Assembly: GCA_000405345.1 (NCBI GenBank) | Contig: ASPC01000067.1 | Coordinates: forward strand, 3,318-8,367 | From: Atribacteria bacterium SCGC AAA255-N14 | Lineage (GTDB): Bacteria > Atribacterota > JS1 > SB-45 > 34-128 | Length of the DNA: 5,050 bases | Reading direction: 5' to 3' | Part shown: positions 4,819 through 5,050 of the stretch, in pieces | How positions within the stretch are numbered: position 1 is the first letter of the stretch | Layout of the letters: every line of letters begins with the position of its first letter | The notes under the pieces: model-generated | The model's input: only the letters and a program-made list of their open reading frames with translations | Told to the model about the DNA's origin: nothing | Database searches by the model: none | Translations under genes and position numbers: made by a program

Positions 4819-5050
4819 TACTTTGGGAGTAGTTTTCTTTGGTGAAAAAATTTCCTCCGGCTTTGGGCAGACTTACCCCTTATTCTATTATTGCTTATTA
4901 TTTAGATAAATAAGCATAATTGTCCTTATTTTATTTAGGTTACCGTAATACATAGTAATCAACTTTCTTTAGTTTTTTGGTTGATTAATTAAAATATCCT
5001 ACTCTGGATAGTTCTCGCAAAACACCCATTAAACTACTTCTACTCTCATC
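4819..5050. other. Upstream non-coding region without a convincing gene
   Basis: Together with the promoter elements, about 300 bases before the regulator lack a gene. Two inverted repeats are present: TGCTTATT/AATAAGCA (4892-4916, 9-nt loop), overlapping the compact TTATTTA-GA-TAAATAA (4898-4913); and TAATCAAC/GTTGATTA (4956-4987, 16-nt loop). Neither has a U-tract of terminator quality. A GC-richer patch at 4853-4877 includes a minus-strand GGAGG with no start codon after it. At the right edge, a minus-strand frame is open from 5050 to a TAA at 4985 (21 codons, reading ...GVLRELSRVGYFN). This could be the tail of an upstream gene but is too short to call. Confidence 0.5.

Noticed and set aside
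4825..4880. Possible riboswitch, suggested by GGTGAAAA and the GC-richer patch
   Set aside because: Only a loose likeness to part of a cobalamin-type core on the plus strand. The other conserved boxes and paired stems are missing and no downstream plus-strand gene is present.
4842..4913. Plus-strand GTG-started 23-codon frame in the upstream region
   Set aside because: No well-spaced ribosome binding site and no family resemblance; 23 codons can be open by chance.
4956..4987. Inverted repeat TAATCAAC/GTTGATTA as an intrinsic terminator
   Set aside because: A weak A/T-rich stem, a 16-nt loop and no U-run on either strand.

Overview
The window holds one leftward (minus-strand) catabolic gene cluster from a low-GC bacterium. 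Strong Shine-Dalgarno sequences, a TTG start and a sigma-A type promoter point to a Firmicute or a similar AT-rich lineage. The solute-binding protein has a signal peptide but no lipobox cysteine near it. That favours a diderm cell with a periplasm (Halanaerobiales, Negativicutes or another AT-rich diderm phylum) over a typical monoderm. The lineage is inference and is not resolved further.

Layout in the direction of transcription (right to left). Positions 4747-5050 contain no convincing gene: two TTGACA boxes, a 12-bp A/T tandem repeat and short inverted repeats. A strong promoter (TTGACA, 17-nt spacer, TATTAT) overlaps a 38-bp inverted repeat with 16-bp perfect arms. Then come a GntR/HutC-type repressor (4695-3967), a PfkB-family 2-keto-3-deoxygluconate-kinase-like sugar kinase (3950-2994), a DHDPS/N-acetylneuraminate-lyase-superfamily aldolase (2943-2041), and the three parts of a tripartite tricarboxylate transporter (TTT): binding protein TctC (1946-966), small membrane protein TctB (960-526) and large permease TctA (471 to beyond position 1, 157 residues visible). 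Gaps are 16, 50, 94, 5 and 54 nt. I see no clear terminator between genes, so the set is probably one operon. TctA is cut by the window edge and more genes may follow.

Inferred working model: a carboxylate is captured by TctC and imported by TctAB, phosphorylated by the kinase, and split by the Schiff-base aldolase into pyruvate plus a (phospho)aldehyde. The GntR protein would sense the substrate or an intermediate and control its own promoter. The kinase/aldolase pair suggests a sugar acid such as a 2-keto-3-deoxy-aldonate, which is not the classical citrate-type TTT substrate. No dehydratase or dehydrogenase is visible.

Possible post-transcriptional features include a Shine-Dalgarno sequence with no start codon ahead of tctC, a terminator-like GC-rich hairpin inside tctB, and a strong hairpin inside tctC. 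Together they could raise binding protein over membrane subunits. No phage, IS, CRISPR, tRNA or rRNA is visible.
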